Positions 21,409 to 32,559 are shown, counted from the first letter of the stretch. The stretch is DNA of 64,000 nucleotides from Prorocentrum cordatum (GCA_963575745.1 CAUYUJ010008113.1:1210021-1274020); one strand, 5' to 3'. Numbers and translations are program-made. Notes: generated by a model not told the origin, from the sequence alone.

Positions 21409-22930
21409 GCAGAGGGCGTTGGCCTAACCCGAGGCCGGGCCCGCATCAGCCCTCTCTTCACGGGCTTCGCGGACTTGTTCGAGGATGTTGGTGCCCCACT
21501 CCACCTGCTTGGCGGCCCACTCGGCGAGGGCGGGACGCGCCATCGCCTCGCCGCTGTCACGCTGACCCCAGAAGGCGTTGTACTCAGCAAGGTAGCCGAA
21601 GGCGCCCGCAGCACCACCACGGCCACGACCGCGACCCTTCTTGCCGCGGCCACTGCCGCCCTCAGCAGACTCTGGGGGCGATCCTGAGGCGCCGTCGTGC
21701 TTCGGCGCACTCCACGAGCTGCACCTCTCGCATCAGAGACTCGACGCCCGCAACGCTGGGCACGTCCAAACTGTCGTACGTGCCGAACGTCTCGAGGGCC
21801 TTCATGCCGAACTCACGCATGGCCATCCCCCAACGAAATATCCTTGGTGAGGCGATGGATCATGAGAAAGAAGCGATGGTGATCGATAGGGGCCTCCACC
21901 ACGCGGGTCGATCCAGCGGCGGCACTACAATGTGGCACGGGGGACCTCGATTTCCCAATCGGGGGAAGGGATCTCCGCCAGGGGGGCCACGACATCGCGC
22001 CAAGGACGTCTCGAGCGCACACCGTTCAGAGAAATCACGGCCAGGGGGCGAGCATCACCTGCGGCTGCGTGCCCCCTGAATTCGCGCACGAGGTCCGAGC
22101 GGATACGTCGCACGAGGAGGGCGCCTTGCCGCGGGTCCGTGCGTGCGCGGATGTCACCTGTCATGACCTCGGAGCCGTTCGCCGTGATGAGCGATCCTCC
22201 AGGCCCTTGGGAAATCGTCTCGACGGTGACCAGCACGAGGTACGGCACGGGGACGGGGGCGGCGGCCAGCGGCGCGGCCAGGGGAACCCCCGGGGCCAGA
22301 GCCACTGCTGGCGCCGCCGCGGGCGCAGCCGCCAAAGCGCCCAGGCCCGCGGCCACGGAGGCGGGCGCCGCGGCGGCCGCCAGGGCGACGGGCCCGCTGC
22401 CCCGAGGGCGAGCGGGGCGGCCGCGCCCGCCACGGGCGCCTGGCGCCAGCGGCTCCAGCAGCTGGGGCGGGCCAGACCGAGCGGACAAGACTGCCCAAGG
22501 CGGGCACCAACCCCAGCTGCCTAGCCGCCTGCTCGCGCGCGATGTAAGCGGCGTCGCAAAAGGTGCCCGCAGCGGCGATCAGGCTTGCCAACGACCCTGC
22601 GTCGGGCTCCTTGTCGAACCTGTAGACCCGACTCCGAGGGACTCCAGGAAGTGGTAGACGACAGACATCGATCGGACCAGCGCCACGCCTCGATGTCACG
22701 CGAGGCTCCCGAAAGGTCGATCTGCTCGGAGTCTCCATCTGGCGAGACTCCGATGACCTCGTCGGGATCAGTCGCTTGCGTCGCCGACGAGGCCAGCACC
22801 CCGACGACGCGACGCTGGTGGTACAGGTCCTCCCCCTGGTAGCGGAACCACAACCAGGGCCTGAGCACCGGTGCCGGCACTACCGCCGCCATCTGAGCTG
22901 CGAGAAGCACACGACGATACACAAGCCAGA
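21400..22930 (-). pseudogene. Decayed Gag of a second recombinase-type retrotransposon
   Basis: Gag-like blocks are found in order but in changing frames: VIGVSPDGD (near 22740), a block with SLNGVRSRRPWRDVV (near 22020), ALETFGTYDSLDVP (21800-21756, aligning with AIELDQLNTMTLT of the intact gag), and a C-terminal ILEQVREAREERADAG (near 21450). At least three frame changes and no continuous ORF. It is a different family member from the intact element, since DNA-level similarity is not evident. Confidence 0.55.
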
Positions 22931-23349
22931 GCGCCCGGGTGCCTCCCAGGCTTCAAGCTGCCACGACTGCTCCAACGGTGCCGCTCACCAGGATGAGGAA
23001 GGGAATGCTCAGCCGAGTCCAGACTGGTAAGGTAGCGGGCGGCACCTCTGAACACACTGTCTAGGTAGGCCCGATGCAGCTCGGACACGCTGGGCAGGCA
23101 GGGCCCGGTGGGACGGCTGCACAATGCACCTCTGGGCACACCACGGTGCCACACACGGCGTTGGGTCAGCGCGGGCAGGAGGCGAGCCACGCGTAAGTCG
23201 CCTGCCCCGCCCACTGCGCGACCGCGAGGGGCAGGTCGGGTATGCACGAAGCCTGCGCGATGCGATGCCCCTCCCCCCCTTTCAAGCTTGAGCCCCGCGA
23301 TTGCGGCAGGGCGGCAGATTCATCACTCACTTGAAGCACACCTGTCCAG
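22931..23349. other. Intronic sequence, no gene seen
   Basis: It may contain the hydrophobic N-terminus of the decayed gag near 22930-23000. Otherwise I see nothing supported. Confidence 0.4.
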
Positions 23350-23520
23350 AGGACTCGAAGGAGGAGGAGGAGGAGGAGGAGGAAGAGGAGGAAGAGGAGG
23401 CGGGGGGGGAAGAGGAGTAGGAGGAGGGGGAGGAGGAGGAGGAGGAGCAGGAGGAGGAGGAGGAGAAGGAGGACAGGGAGGAGGAGGACGAGGAGGAAGA
23501 GGAGGAGGAGGAGGACGCCA
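23350..23520. repeat. (GGA)n tract
   Basis: Imperfect GGA repeat, (TCC)n on the host-gene strand. Confidence 0.93.
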
Positions 23521-23892
23521 CGGGGGACAGGGGGGTATCGCGACGCCCTCGCCCTCAGTGGCGGCACGTGCGCACGCCACGGCGACGCGCACGCCACGAA
23601 GAGGCACGCGCACACACGCAGGCACGGCCGCGCTCGCGCACTGATGACTCCGACCGTCGACACCAAAGAAAAGCGCTGGTCGGCAGGCAGACATCGGGGG
23701 GCAAAACCAGAAGCAACGGCACGCCGACGTGGGGGGCCCATCGGCGGGCACTGCTGAGGGAACGCCAGGCCCTTCGGATCCAAGCGAAGGAACAACACGC
23801 TGACGGGCTACCAACGGCAGCGTGTCACTGCCACTCGCTTTTCATCCCGAACCCGCACGCACGCACGCACATGCAGCCTTGGCCATGTCCTC

Positions 23893-23961
23893 CTGAGCGC
23901 TGTCGGCCGCCGCCTGCGCCGCCTGCAGCTCGCCCTGACGGCCTTCTGCTACTGTCGCCTC
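23893..23961 (-). CDS. Host coiled-coil gene, exon 4
   Basis: A 69-nt exon (23 codons) beginning EATVAEGRQGELQAAQ and ending ADSAQ. It is Ala/Gln/Glu-rich and helical. It bridges exon 3 (ending LKASE) and exon 5 (beginning EKKAAL) in phase 0. The acceptor is CCGCAG|GAGGCG and the donor CTCAG|GAGGAC. The frame continues for a few codons past the donor (EDMAKAA). Another donor-like site (GCAT|GTGCGT) lies there, so a longer exon is conceivable, but it does not keep phase with exon 5. Confidence 0.65.
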
Positions 23962-24079
23962 CTGCGGGGGTCCCAACAGAAAGCTGCCCTGCAAGCGCGC
24001 TGATGAAACCCTCGACGCCGACCGACTTCACGACCGTGGCGCAGTCGTTCGTGCACTTGACATCCGCATTACCACCACC

Positions 24080-24203
24080 ACCGTGGTCGTCGACGTTTTC
24101 TCATGGTTGTCGTCGTGAGGTGCATCGTCATCACCATCGTAGCCATGCCAACACGGACGGTGCAACCGACAAGCGCTATCGACATACATCGGCATGTGCA
24201 TTG

Positions 24204-24246
<43 letters not shown>

Positions 24247-24775
24247 AAGCATCAGCTAAATCAGAATCAGCATCATCATCAACATCATCATCAGCATCAT
24301 CATGACCATTACCAGTATGATAATAACACGAATCATCATCATCAGCAGCATCAACATCATCGTCATCATCGCCATCATCGTCGTTTCACCACCATCATCA
24401 TCACCACCATGATCATCAGCAGCATCATCGTCATCATCATCATCATCAGCATCACCATCATCAGCATCATCATCATCGCTAGCAGCAGCATCAGCATCAC
24501 CAACAGCAACATCATCATCATCAACCTCAACGTCAACAGCATCATCAGCGTCCTCGTCATCAGATTCAGCATCAGCAACATCATCAGCATCAACAGCATC
24601 ATCATCATCAGCAGCCGCACATCAACATCGTCATCATCATCCGTAGAAGCAGCAGCAACAGCACCAGTATCCTCATCATCAGCAGCATCATCAACATCAT
24701 CGTCACCATCATCAGCAGCATCATCATCGTCACCATCGTCATCATGCTCAGCAGCAGAATCATGATCATCACCAT
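24080..24775. repeat. CAT/CAG-type trinucleotide array
   Basis: A perfect (CAT)n core at about 24203-24246 leads into a long degenerate CATCAT/CAGCAT stretch. All frames across it are spurious. Confidence 0.93.
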
Positions 24776-25617
24776 CGGCGTTGATACAGTAGGGGCCCGA
24801 TCACAAGAAACCCTCCACAAGAAACCAAACCCTGAGACCCCAAGACGTCCATCGATTTGGGAGTTGGAACGTCACGCTTCCCATAGCCAAACCATCGAAA
24901 CCCAAGAAACCCAGGGCACCCTGGAGGCAAGCAGAGTGTGTTTCTTGACATCGGCCCCCACTGTACTCTCAACTAGGAGTCAAGCTATTGACGCCACTAC
25001 CACACGCAGAACCAACACATCACGAAAGCGCGCAAGCCCGTTGCGCGCCCTGAGGTTCTAGCAAGCTCCAGCCGTTGACAAGCTCACACCTGCATGCGTA
25101 TGCGCTCCCACAATTGGAAGAGCAGTTGAGGAAGCAGCGAGGCAACGGACCGAATTACGACGGGGTACTGAGACGGGTAGACCCAAGCGAGTTCAAATCC
25201 AAGCAATGCAAAGCCGTGCAATGAAGTGAACCCAACCAACCCATCAATGCAAAGCGGCGTGATGAAAACACATGCAACGGCGATGCAACGGACTGCAAAT
25301 CAATGTCAGTTGGGAAACGTCGTGGAGCCTCTTGGACGAATGTTAAACGAGCCGTCTTGAAAGTATTTCGGGGCCGTTGCTGAGCGCCGTATGAGGGGCT
25401 CGTTGACGCGGTCTTGGAACTTGTTTGATCCGTCTTTCGGCGTGGGTGGAGACCGCTGTAGCTTCAGGCTGGATGCACTGTACTGCGCGGGCGTCATGCA
25501 CTTATGGCGAGCCCGACAAGTCAAGAAGGAAATTGCCTGCACCACCCAGCATGCCGAGGGCCGCGCGGGCCAGGTCCAGGCAGCGAATGCTGCCAGGCAC
25601 GCCCGAATCCTCTATTC
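24776..25617. other. Intronic sequence, no gene seen
   Basis: Moderate-GC, ordinary sequence. Repeated CAATGCAAAGC and GATGCAACGG words occur at 25195-25300. Confidence 0.45.
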
Positions 25618-25775
25618 AAGTCGGGCGTGCCCCCCTACAGGGGGATTTGGGGCGAAAAACTTTAAAAAATACTCGACAGGAAAAGCCAAATACTCAAAAG
25701 TAATCCAAAAATCGTCCCCAGACTATTGTTTGACTATTTTTGAAGATTCCCCCTGTAGAGGGACACGCCCGACTT
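25618..25775. mobile_element. MITE copy 1 (terminal inverted repeats of about 28 bp)
   Basis: 158 bp with ends AAGTCGGGCGTG...CACGCCCGACTT. The inverted repeat extends through CCTCTACAGGGGGA. Its interior words ATCCAAAAATCGTC and CCCCAGACTATT are shared with copy 2 at 48749-48912. It has no coding capacity. The flanks (CTATTC/CTATCT) do not give a clean duplication. Confidence 0.88.
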
Positions 25776-25975
25776 CTATCTCTATATATATATATATAGA
25801 AGGACGCAAACCCATGCTCAGAGAATCAGAACGAGAGCTCCTCTCGCCGCGCCGCGCGGCTGGGTGAGGCCAGTGACGGGCGCGCGCTGCCCCATTCCTG
25901 GACAGCTCGTGCCGAAGTCCTCCCCGCGGCGCTTCGTGGCGAACTCCTCGGAGGCGCCGCACCTGCCCTCTTGGC
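25776..25975. other. Lectin gene 3' flank with (TA)n patch
   Basis: A short (TA)n run at 25783-25798 follows the MITE. The remainder is the 3' flank of the lectin gene. Confidence 0.5.
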
Positions 25976-26965
25976 CTAGCAGTGGTGGTCCTCGACCGCA
26001 TAGAGCTTCCAGTCGAAGCCGCCACCGCTGGGGACATTGCATGGCTGGCAGCCGGGGTACGCCTTGGCGACCGCGGAGTCGAAGTCGCGGCCCAGGCCGC
26101 CGCCCAGGCAGCCGCCGCCCGTGCAGATCCAGCAGTCGGCCCCGTGGGGCGCGGGGCACTCCGCCCGGCAGAACGAGTCGAACTGGCAGTCGCAGACGGC
26201 CTCGAACGAGAAGCTCTGGCCGGCGTCGCCAGGGTTGCAAGCCCTCTGGCTCGGGTCCACCGGGCACGGGCTGATCGTCAGGTTGTGCGCGGAGCCACGC
26301 TGCTCGGCGACCCGATCCGCCCGAGGCGCCCTGGCCCCCTCCTGCTGCCCCGAGGTGCTCCGCGGTGCTCCTGCGGCGGCCAGCGCCGCGGCGGCTGTGC
26401 TCGAATTGTGGGCGCCGCGCAGATGGCCCGGAGTGGGCACCTGCAAGCGCCGAGAGTCCGAGAGGAAGATGGTCTTCATGTAGCCATCGGAGTCGTAGCC
26501 CCAATTCTGCTGCGACAGGCCATTGCAATCCCAAATCGTCAACTGGGTACCCTCCGACATGTCGCCAGCGTCAACGCACTTGCTCTGGTCTGCGAAGTAC
26601 CGAATGTGATAGTCATCTCCAAAGACCCACTGCTGGTTGTCTAAGCCATTGCACTCCCAAGCCTCTACCGCGTTCCCGTTTGTGGTGTCGCCGCTTGCGA
26701 GGTCCAAGCACAACCATTCCCAAGCTTGCGAGCGGATCTGCTGTGGACCTCCAGTACGTGCTGGCACGAGCCACTGCTGGTTCTCGCGCGCGAACTTCGA
26801 CAGGCCAGGCTGGTCCGACATGAGGCAATCCCACACCTGCACTGGGCCACCGCTCCCACGCTGAATGTCTCTCCAGTTTGGCAAGTCCATGCAAAGACTG
26901 GCAGCGAGCGCCCCTTTCGGGGTGGCAGCAACGGCGAGGATCAGGGCGGGCGCTGCGCGTGCCAT
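25976..26965 (-). CDS. Secreted ricin-B-type (beta-trefoil) lectin-like protein
   Basis: A 329-codon intronless ORF with ATG at 26965 and TAG at 25978-25976. Residues 1-22 form a signal peptide (MARAAPALILAVAATPKGALA, cleavage probably before ASLC). Residues 23-160 form a single beta-trefoil carbohydrate-binding module with the family's QxW motifs: QQW at 63-65, QQW at 111-113 and a related QNW at 153-155. A low-complexity Ala/Arg linker (180-225) leads to a Cys-rich tail (234-329, about 14 Cys) with no recognised domain. It likely acts in the secretory pathway or outside the cell by binding sugars. No catalytic toxin-type domain is present. It lies inside intron 3 of the larger gene on the same strand. 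The lack of introns suggests retroposition, as is common in dinoflagellates. Confidence 0.85.
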   Translation of the reverse strand: MARAAPALILAVAATPKGALAASLCMDLPNWRDIQRGSGGPVQVWDCLMSDQPGLSKFARENQQWLVPARTGGPQQIRSQAWEWLCLDLASGDTTNGNAVEAWECNGLDNQQWVFGDDYHIRYFADQSKCVDAGDMSEGTQLTIWDCNGLSQQNWGYDSDGYMKTIFLSDSRRLQVPTPGHLRGAHNSSTAAAALAAAGAPRSTSGQQEGARAPRADRVAEQRGSAHNLTISPCPVDPSQRACNPGDAGQSFSFEAVCDCQFDSFCRAECPAPHGADCWICTGGGCLGGGLGRDFDSAVAKAYPGCQPCNVPSGGGFDWKLYAVEDHHC

Positions 26966-27084
26966 GGCGAGCTGGGTGGGTGCTGGGTGGAGTCGTCAGA
27001 GGCTCTCACGCTCGACAATCTTTCGCCGAGCCGGCAGGAGCTTGAGCTGAGCCAGATTGAGTTGGCGGGGTTCTCAGGGGCTGG

Positions 27085-27668
27085 TGGTTCCAGCCACTGA
27101 GTTGGCGAACCTTGGGCCGTCCTGGAGCCCTCCGAAAACCTCTTGGAAGCACCGCTGGCTCCCTGGAAACTCCTGAAGGCCCTGGAGGCCTGTGGAAGGC
27201 AGGGGGGCCCTATTTGGGGCCGACGGAAAAAGTGTTTGAAGGAGCTGGGCGTTCTCGCCTGTTCGGGTTTCCGACGCTCCAAAACGGCCCAAGTGTGCCC
27301 CCAAGACCTCCCCAAAACGGCCAAAGAGGCCCCCAGGAGGACCCTAAGAGGGTCCCAAGACGGCCCCAAGAGGGGCCCAAGAGAGGGAACACGAACCGAA
27401 AAATCTAGCTGTCCGCCCCAAGAGGCCCCCAGGATACCCTAAGAGGCGCCCAGGGGCCCCCAGGAGGCCACCAAGAGGCCCCCAAGAGCCCCAAAGAGGC
27501 CCCCAAGAGGCCCATCAGAAGCCCCAAGAGGCATCAAAACTGCACCCAAGAGGCCTCCAAACTGCCTGCAAGAGGCCCCCGAGAGGCCTCCAACCAGAGC
27601 CCAACAAGCATCCAATAGGCTTCACACCCACAACCCAGGCACGGTGACGAGATGGACCGAAGGCCATT
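27085..27668 (+). repeat. CCAAGAGG/CCAAGACGG composite repeat, copy 3
   Basis: Core at 27225-27290 (AGTGTTTGAAGGAGCTGGGC, GTTCTCGCCTGTTCGGG, TTCCGACGCTCC) with decamer arms. It ends in ACCCAGGCACGGTGACGAG...GGACCGAAGGCCATTAGATA (27628-27668), the same terminal motif as copies 1 and 8. Confidence 0.85.
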
Positions 27669-27767
27669 AGATACATGTACATACACATGTGCACACGTAC
27701 ATGCACGTACGTACGGCGCATGCGCACACATGTACGTATACAACTACGCCCACCCACACGAGGGGAA

Positions 27768-28190
27768 GGTAAGTCACGCGAACGCTCTTGCGTGGCATAA
27801 CTCGCACTGCTGTTGGAGCCCTCGGGGACGCTTCCGAGGCCGCGTGGAAGGGCCCCAAGAGGGTCTCGGAAGGACCCCAGAGGACCCGAACACGGCTCTG
27901 GCGGGCCCCCAAAAGCAGTAAAAGGTAAGTCACGCGAGTGCCCTCTGGCGTGGCAGAACTCGTGCTGCTATTGGAGCCCTCAGGGATGCCTCCGAGGCCG
28001 CGTGGAAGGGCCCCAAGAGGGTCTGGAGAGGGCCCCAGGAGGGCCCGAAGAGGGGCCTGGAGGCCCCCAACAGCAGTGAAAGGTAAGTCACGCACGCGCT
28101 CTCTCGCGTGACGTTCATTGTCACTACTACTGGAGCACTCTGAGAGCGCTCCCACGCCGCGCTGGGAGGGTCCAAGAGGGTCTCGATGGG
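27768..28190 (+). repeat. 157-bp tandem repeat, each unit starting GGTAAGTCACGC
   Basis: Units start at 27768, 27924 and 28082 (steps of 156 and 158 bp). Shared words are GTTGGAGCCCTC, GCCTCCGAGGCCGCGTGGAA and GGGCCCCAAGAGGGTCT. Every unit boundary is AAAG|GTAAGT, a textbook 5' splice-site consensus. Confidence 0.85.
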
Positions 28191-28199
28191 GCTCCTGGA

Positions 28200-29070
28200 A
28201 GGCTCCTCCTGGGGCCCGAGAGGCCCAGGAGGCCTCGTGGGCCGTCTTGGGGCCCCCAGGGGCTGTATTGACGCCTTCTTTGGGGCGTCTGAAGCAAAAT
28301 TGAGGAGATCTTGGGGGCCTCTCGGGCCGTCTGAGAGAGTGGAGACGCCAGAAAATCGAATGGTGGAAATCCTGGAAAGGCCTTCGAATAAAAAATAACG
28401 AAATTCATGTCTTGGTTGTCTCGTAGGAATGATCGTGGAGGCATCCTGGGCCGTCTTCGAAGCCTACTGGGCCGTGGAAAGGCCTGCGGGGCGTGTGGAG
28501 AGGCTCTGTTAGCGATTGGGGGCGTTCTTGGATGGTTTTGGGGGCCTCTGGGGGCTCTCTTGGGCCGTCGTGGGGCCGTCCAGGACGCCTCTGGGGCGCC
28601 ACGAGTGCCGTCTTGCGGCCCTGGGGGCTATATTGGTACTTTCTTGGGGGCCATTGAAGCAGTCTTGGGGCGATCTTGGGGGCCTCTTGGGCCGTCGTTG
28701 AGCGGGGAGAAGCCAGAAAGGCAGCATAGCGAAAATCCTTCAAAGCAAAATAAACTCAATGATTTGAGTTTGTTTGGGTACTCGTGGAAGTGTTCTTGGA
28801 GGCATCTTGAGCCGTCTTGGAGGCCGATGGGCCATGGGGAAGCCATCTGGGGCGTAATGAGCATCTCTGTCAGCGACTAGGGGCGTTCTGGGAGAAAGTC
28901 GCCTGGGACGCCTCAGGAGCGGCTCGGGGGGGCATTTTGGAGCCCACAAGGGCTGCATTGGCACCTTCTAGGAGGCGTCTGAGGCGGTGCTGCGACCTTG
29001 GGGGCCTTTGGGGCCGTTCGGGAGCGGGGAGAACCCGGAACGGCAGGAATCTGGAAATCCTGTGGAAAAA
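28200..29070 (-). repeat. Composite repeat, three copies in reverse orientation
   Basis: Arms of GGCCTCTTGGG/GGCCGTCTTGG units, the complement of copies 1-3. Cores fall near 28330-28400, 28690-28760 and 29010-29060 (GAGCGGGGAGAA...GGAAATCC). The TCTGT(T/C)AGCGA word at 28506 and 28867 gives a 361-bp step. Confidence 0.8.
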
Positions 29071-29074
29071 AACA

Positions 29075-29165
29075 CACAAAAAAGCAAGTAAGCAAGCAAA
29101 CAAACAAACAAACAAGCAAACAAACAACCAAACACAACGACGACGACAGCAGCAGCAGCAGCAGC

Positions 29166-29207
<42 letters not shown>

Positions 29208-29210
29208 CAC
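29075..29210. repeat. CAAA/CAA/CAG microsatellite cluster
   Basis: (CAAA)n, then ACGACG and (CAG)n, then (CAA)n up to about 29206. Confidence 0.93.
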
Positions 29211-29917
29211 TTTACCCGAACGCTCAGTGTTCTCACCAGTGCCAGGGTTTTCATGCGACGCCAGCCAATACCCCCACTTTGTGGGGGGGCAGTGCAAGCT
29301 CTACCAAATATCCACACGACTCTTCGCCACCACCCACACCCAGCTTCCCGCCCTATGACGTTCGGACACTTCACTTCGTGGCCTGCGGACGACCGTGGCT
29401 ACTACACTGGCGTGGAGTACACACCCACAGAAGTTGTTAAGCCTACGTTCGTACACCCACAGAAGTTGTTAAGCCTTGTTAACCCACAGAAGTTGTTAAG
29501 CCTTCCCCAGAACATCTGTTGCATAGCAACGGGCCTCGCCATATTTGGGGAATTGGCCGGGCCTCGGCCAATTCCCCAAATAACTCCCAGAAATAATACG
29601 GGCTCTCGCAGTCGGCCAAGGGAGGCCGCGACAGCTCCGGGCCATACTGCTCGTCAAGGGCTTTCGCCGTCAAAGCCATGGACCATCCAAGAACACAGGC
29701 GATACCTTGATCCGAGATGGCTACGGATGTGCCAGTGATCAGTCGGAGGCTTCCTGGGGCCGCTTGGGGTCCTCTTGGGGAAGGGGGGAAGCCTCCTGGC
29801 GCCGCTTGGGGTCCTCTTGAGGGGCTTTGGGGGGCTTCTTGGAAGCATCTTGGGGCCTCTTGGGGGCTTATTGGGTCCTCACGGCGGGCTCTTGGGGCCT
29901 CTTGAAGGCCTCCTGGG
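29211..29917. other. Intronic sequence with short tandem words
   Basis: CCCACAGAAGTTGTTAAGCCT is repeated three times at about 29424-29505. G-rich CTTGGGG units follow at 29750-29915. I see no gene. Confidence 0.55.
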
Positions 29918-30048
29918 GCAACCTATGGCGCAACCAGTAGGGGGACGTTTTATTCTCGGCGGCCGAGGGCGCAACCTATGGCGCAACCAATAGGGGGACG
30001 TTTTATTCTCGGCGGCCGAGGGCGCAACCTATGGCGCAACCGCAAGGG
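29918..30048 (+). repeat. 53-bp tandem repeat, 2.4 copies
   Basis: The units at 29918-29970 and 29971-30023 differ by one base. A third partial unit begins at 30024 (GCAACCTATGGCGCAACC). Confidence 0.95.
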
Positions 30049-30800
30049 ATTGTGGCCCCTGGCAGGCGCGCGAACCCCGTTGCAAGAGCGTGCGAAAGTA
30101 GCTCGCGCGAGCTCATGTAACATAAATGTTGGAAAACCATTGGTTTTTTTTAGGATTCGGACAGCGCGCGCGGGTAGAAATTTTGAAAAGTCGTGCAGGT
30201 GTTTTTCGAGGACCTACGGTGCGATTCGTGTGATTTTATGATGCGCGGTGCTAAAATTCTTAAGAAGCCCAATGGTTTTTGGAGATTTCGGCGTGCGCGC
30301 GCGAAGAAAAAACGAATGTGTCCCGCATGGTATTATTTGACAGGGATGATGGCCCTGGCAGGTGCGCAACCGTTGTCGCAGAAGTTCGAAAAAGTTGCTC
30401 GCAAAAGCCCGTTTGACAGAAATGTTTAAAAAGTGTTGGGTTTCCTACGAATCCGCAAGAGCGCGCGGGATGAGATTTTGACATTTTTTGTTGAAAAACC
30501 ATTGGTTTTTTGATGTTTTTATGTTAAAATCGTTGCGAACACTAAGGTTTTGGAAGGATTTCGTCTTGCGCGCGCGAATGTCCACTTTACCTTATTTTTT
30601 GCAAGGGATTCTTGAAATTTGATTATATTAGAACAAGAAATGTCATTTTCTATTGTTTTTTGCAAGGGAAAGCGGATTACAACAAAACAACCGGATCCTG
30701 TACACACCCTCTTTTCTGAGGCTTCCTCACGAAAATGATGAAAATGTAGCTGCGGCCTAGGCGGCGCAGGGGGGGCGCGCACCAGGGGGCCCAACAATAA
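30049..30800. repeat. AT-richer degenerate repeat island
   Basis: Imperfect repetition of GGTTTTTGGA, then ATTCGG or TTTCGG, then GCGCGCGCG, at about 30133, 30266, 30428 and 30538. AAAACCATTGGTTTTT is a palindrome near 30133 and 30495. Base composition is clearly lower in GC than the neighbours. I see no gene. Confidence 0.6.
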
Positions 30801-30835
30801 TTATTCTTTAGAATAAATAATGTTCAACAACAACA

Positions 30836-30870
<35 letters not shown>

Positions 30871-31185
30871 AACAACAACAAAAACTATATAACATCAATG
30901 CGTTCGGGGTCGTGGGACTCTCGTGCGATTGCTCTTGGAGACATTGTTGGGCGGCATCTTCCAGGCCTGTTGGGCCGTCAGGAGACCTTCGGATGCGAGT
31001 TGAGCGCCTCTGTTAGCGATTCGGGCAATTGTTCGATCGTCTTATGGGCCTCTGGGGGCTCTCTTGGCCCGTCTGGGGGGGCGTCTGGGACGCCTCCGAG
31101 GCCGTTAGGGAGGGGTCCCGACGGGCCGAAGCCCCTATGGAGTATCGAGGCACCTGGCTGAGAGCCGCCGCCCCTGTATAATGGT
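30801..31185 (-). repeat. (GAC)n tract and reverse composite-repeat fragment
   Basis: (GAC)n at 30836-30870. Then TCTGTTAGCGATTCGGG (31010) and TCTGGGGGCTCTCTTGG words match the reverse copies at 28506 and 28867. Confidence 0.65.
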
Positions 31186-31333
31186 GTGTATGTACACACA
31201 CATACATACATACATACATACATACATACATACATACATACATACATACAGTTAAGCATACATACATACCTACCTACCTACATACATACATACATACATA
31301 CATACATACTTACACACATACATACACACACAT

Positions 31334-31368
<35 letters not shown>

Positions 31369-31664
31369 GGCAGACAGGCAGACAGACAGACAGACAAGTA
31401 GCCATACATGAACATACATATATACACATACATACGTACATGCGTACATACATACATACCTACATACATACATACATAAATACATGCAAGCATGCATGCA
31501 GACATACATGCGTGCGTGCGTACGTGTGTATGTGCACGCATGCATGCATATATACATACACACATACATACACACGTGCATACATGTGTACAGGTATACA
31601 TACATACATACATACATACCTACCTACCTACCTACATACATACATACATATAGACAGACGACAT

Positions 31665-31695
<31 letters not shown>

Positions 31696-31747
31696 GCCAG
31701 ACAGACAGGCAGGCCTACAGACAGACAGACAGACAGACAGACAGGCC

Positions 31748-31795
<48 letters not shown>

Positions 31796-32315
31796 GGCAC
31801 ACAGACAGACAGACAGACAGATAGACACATGTACATACATACATACACACGTGCATGCAGGCATGCATGTATGCTTACCTGCATACAGGCATGAATGCAT
31901 ACATCCATCAATCCATCCATGCATGCACCCATACAACACATATAATGCATACATACATACATAAATACATACATACATACGTACATACATATACATACAG
32001 ACAGATAGACAGACAGACAGACAGGAATCCATACATACATACACACATACATGCATTCATACATACACATACATACATACATGCATGCGTACATGCCTGC
32101 ATGCATACATACATACATGCACACATGAATACATGCATACATCCATCAATACATCAATACATCCATACATAGCAGCATACATGCATGCAGGCATGCATGC
32201 ATACATACAGACCCACACACTGATCCACACATGCAGACATATTTACATGAATAAATGCATACGAACACCTGTGCATACATATATATATACATGCATGCAT
32301 GCATGCGAACATACA

Positions 32316-32355
<40 letters not shown>

Positions 32356-32360
32356 GACGA
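31186..32360. repeat. ACAT/ACAG tetranucleotide array
   Basis: More than 1.1 kb of (ACAT)n with embedded (ACAG)n blocks (31335-31400, 31660-31820, 31995-32025), followed by (TA)n at 32322-32350. Long Tyr/Cys or Thr/Asp frames here are repeat translations. Confidence 0.95.
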
Positions 32361-32559
32361 TGTAAAAGTATACACGCTTAGAAACAAAGAGTTTGTGTAA
32401 AACTGTACATGCACATATCTATACATGTGTATAACTGTAATGCGTAAACCTATGTAATTCTACATGTGCAGACCGAGATCTACACACCAATCCAGAAAAG
32501 TGTTTATGGTGTGTGTAGATAGACACCATATATATATATGAATATACAGATATAGATAT
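32361..32559. other. AT-rich tail of the tetranucleotide array
   Basis: AT-rich sequence with a short (TA)n at 32528-32538. No gene. Confidence 0.6.

Larger units (their letters stand above)
17759..23892 (-). other. Intron 4 of the host gene (GA-AG, 6.13 kb)
   Basis: It lies between CTCAG|GAGGAC and GCGCAG|GAGAAG, which share CAGGAG. It contains the pyrimidine tract, a roughly 150-bp minisatellite array (18640-19530), ordinary sequence, the decayed recombinase-type retrotransposon (20880-22930) and a (GGA)n tract. Confidence 0.55.

Noticed and set aside
25976-26965. Reading the ricin-B-type domain as a toxin
   Set aside because: Only the sugar-binding trefoil is present. There is no ribosome-inactivating or other catalytic domain.
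26966-27070. Spliced-leader relic upstream of the lectin start (CTGGCTCAG, CTCAAG)
   Set aside because: Only short, discontinuous matches to the leader. Not better than chance without an alignment.
31186-32360. Cys/Tyr-rich ORFs in the tetranucleotide tract
   Set aside because: Pure translation of (ACAT)n/(ACAG)n on both strands.
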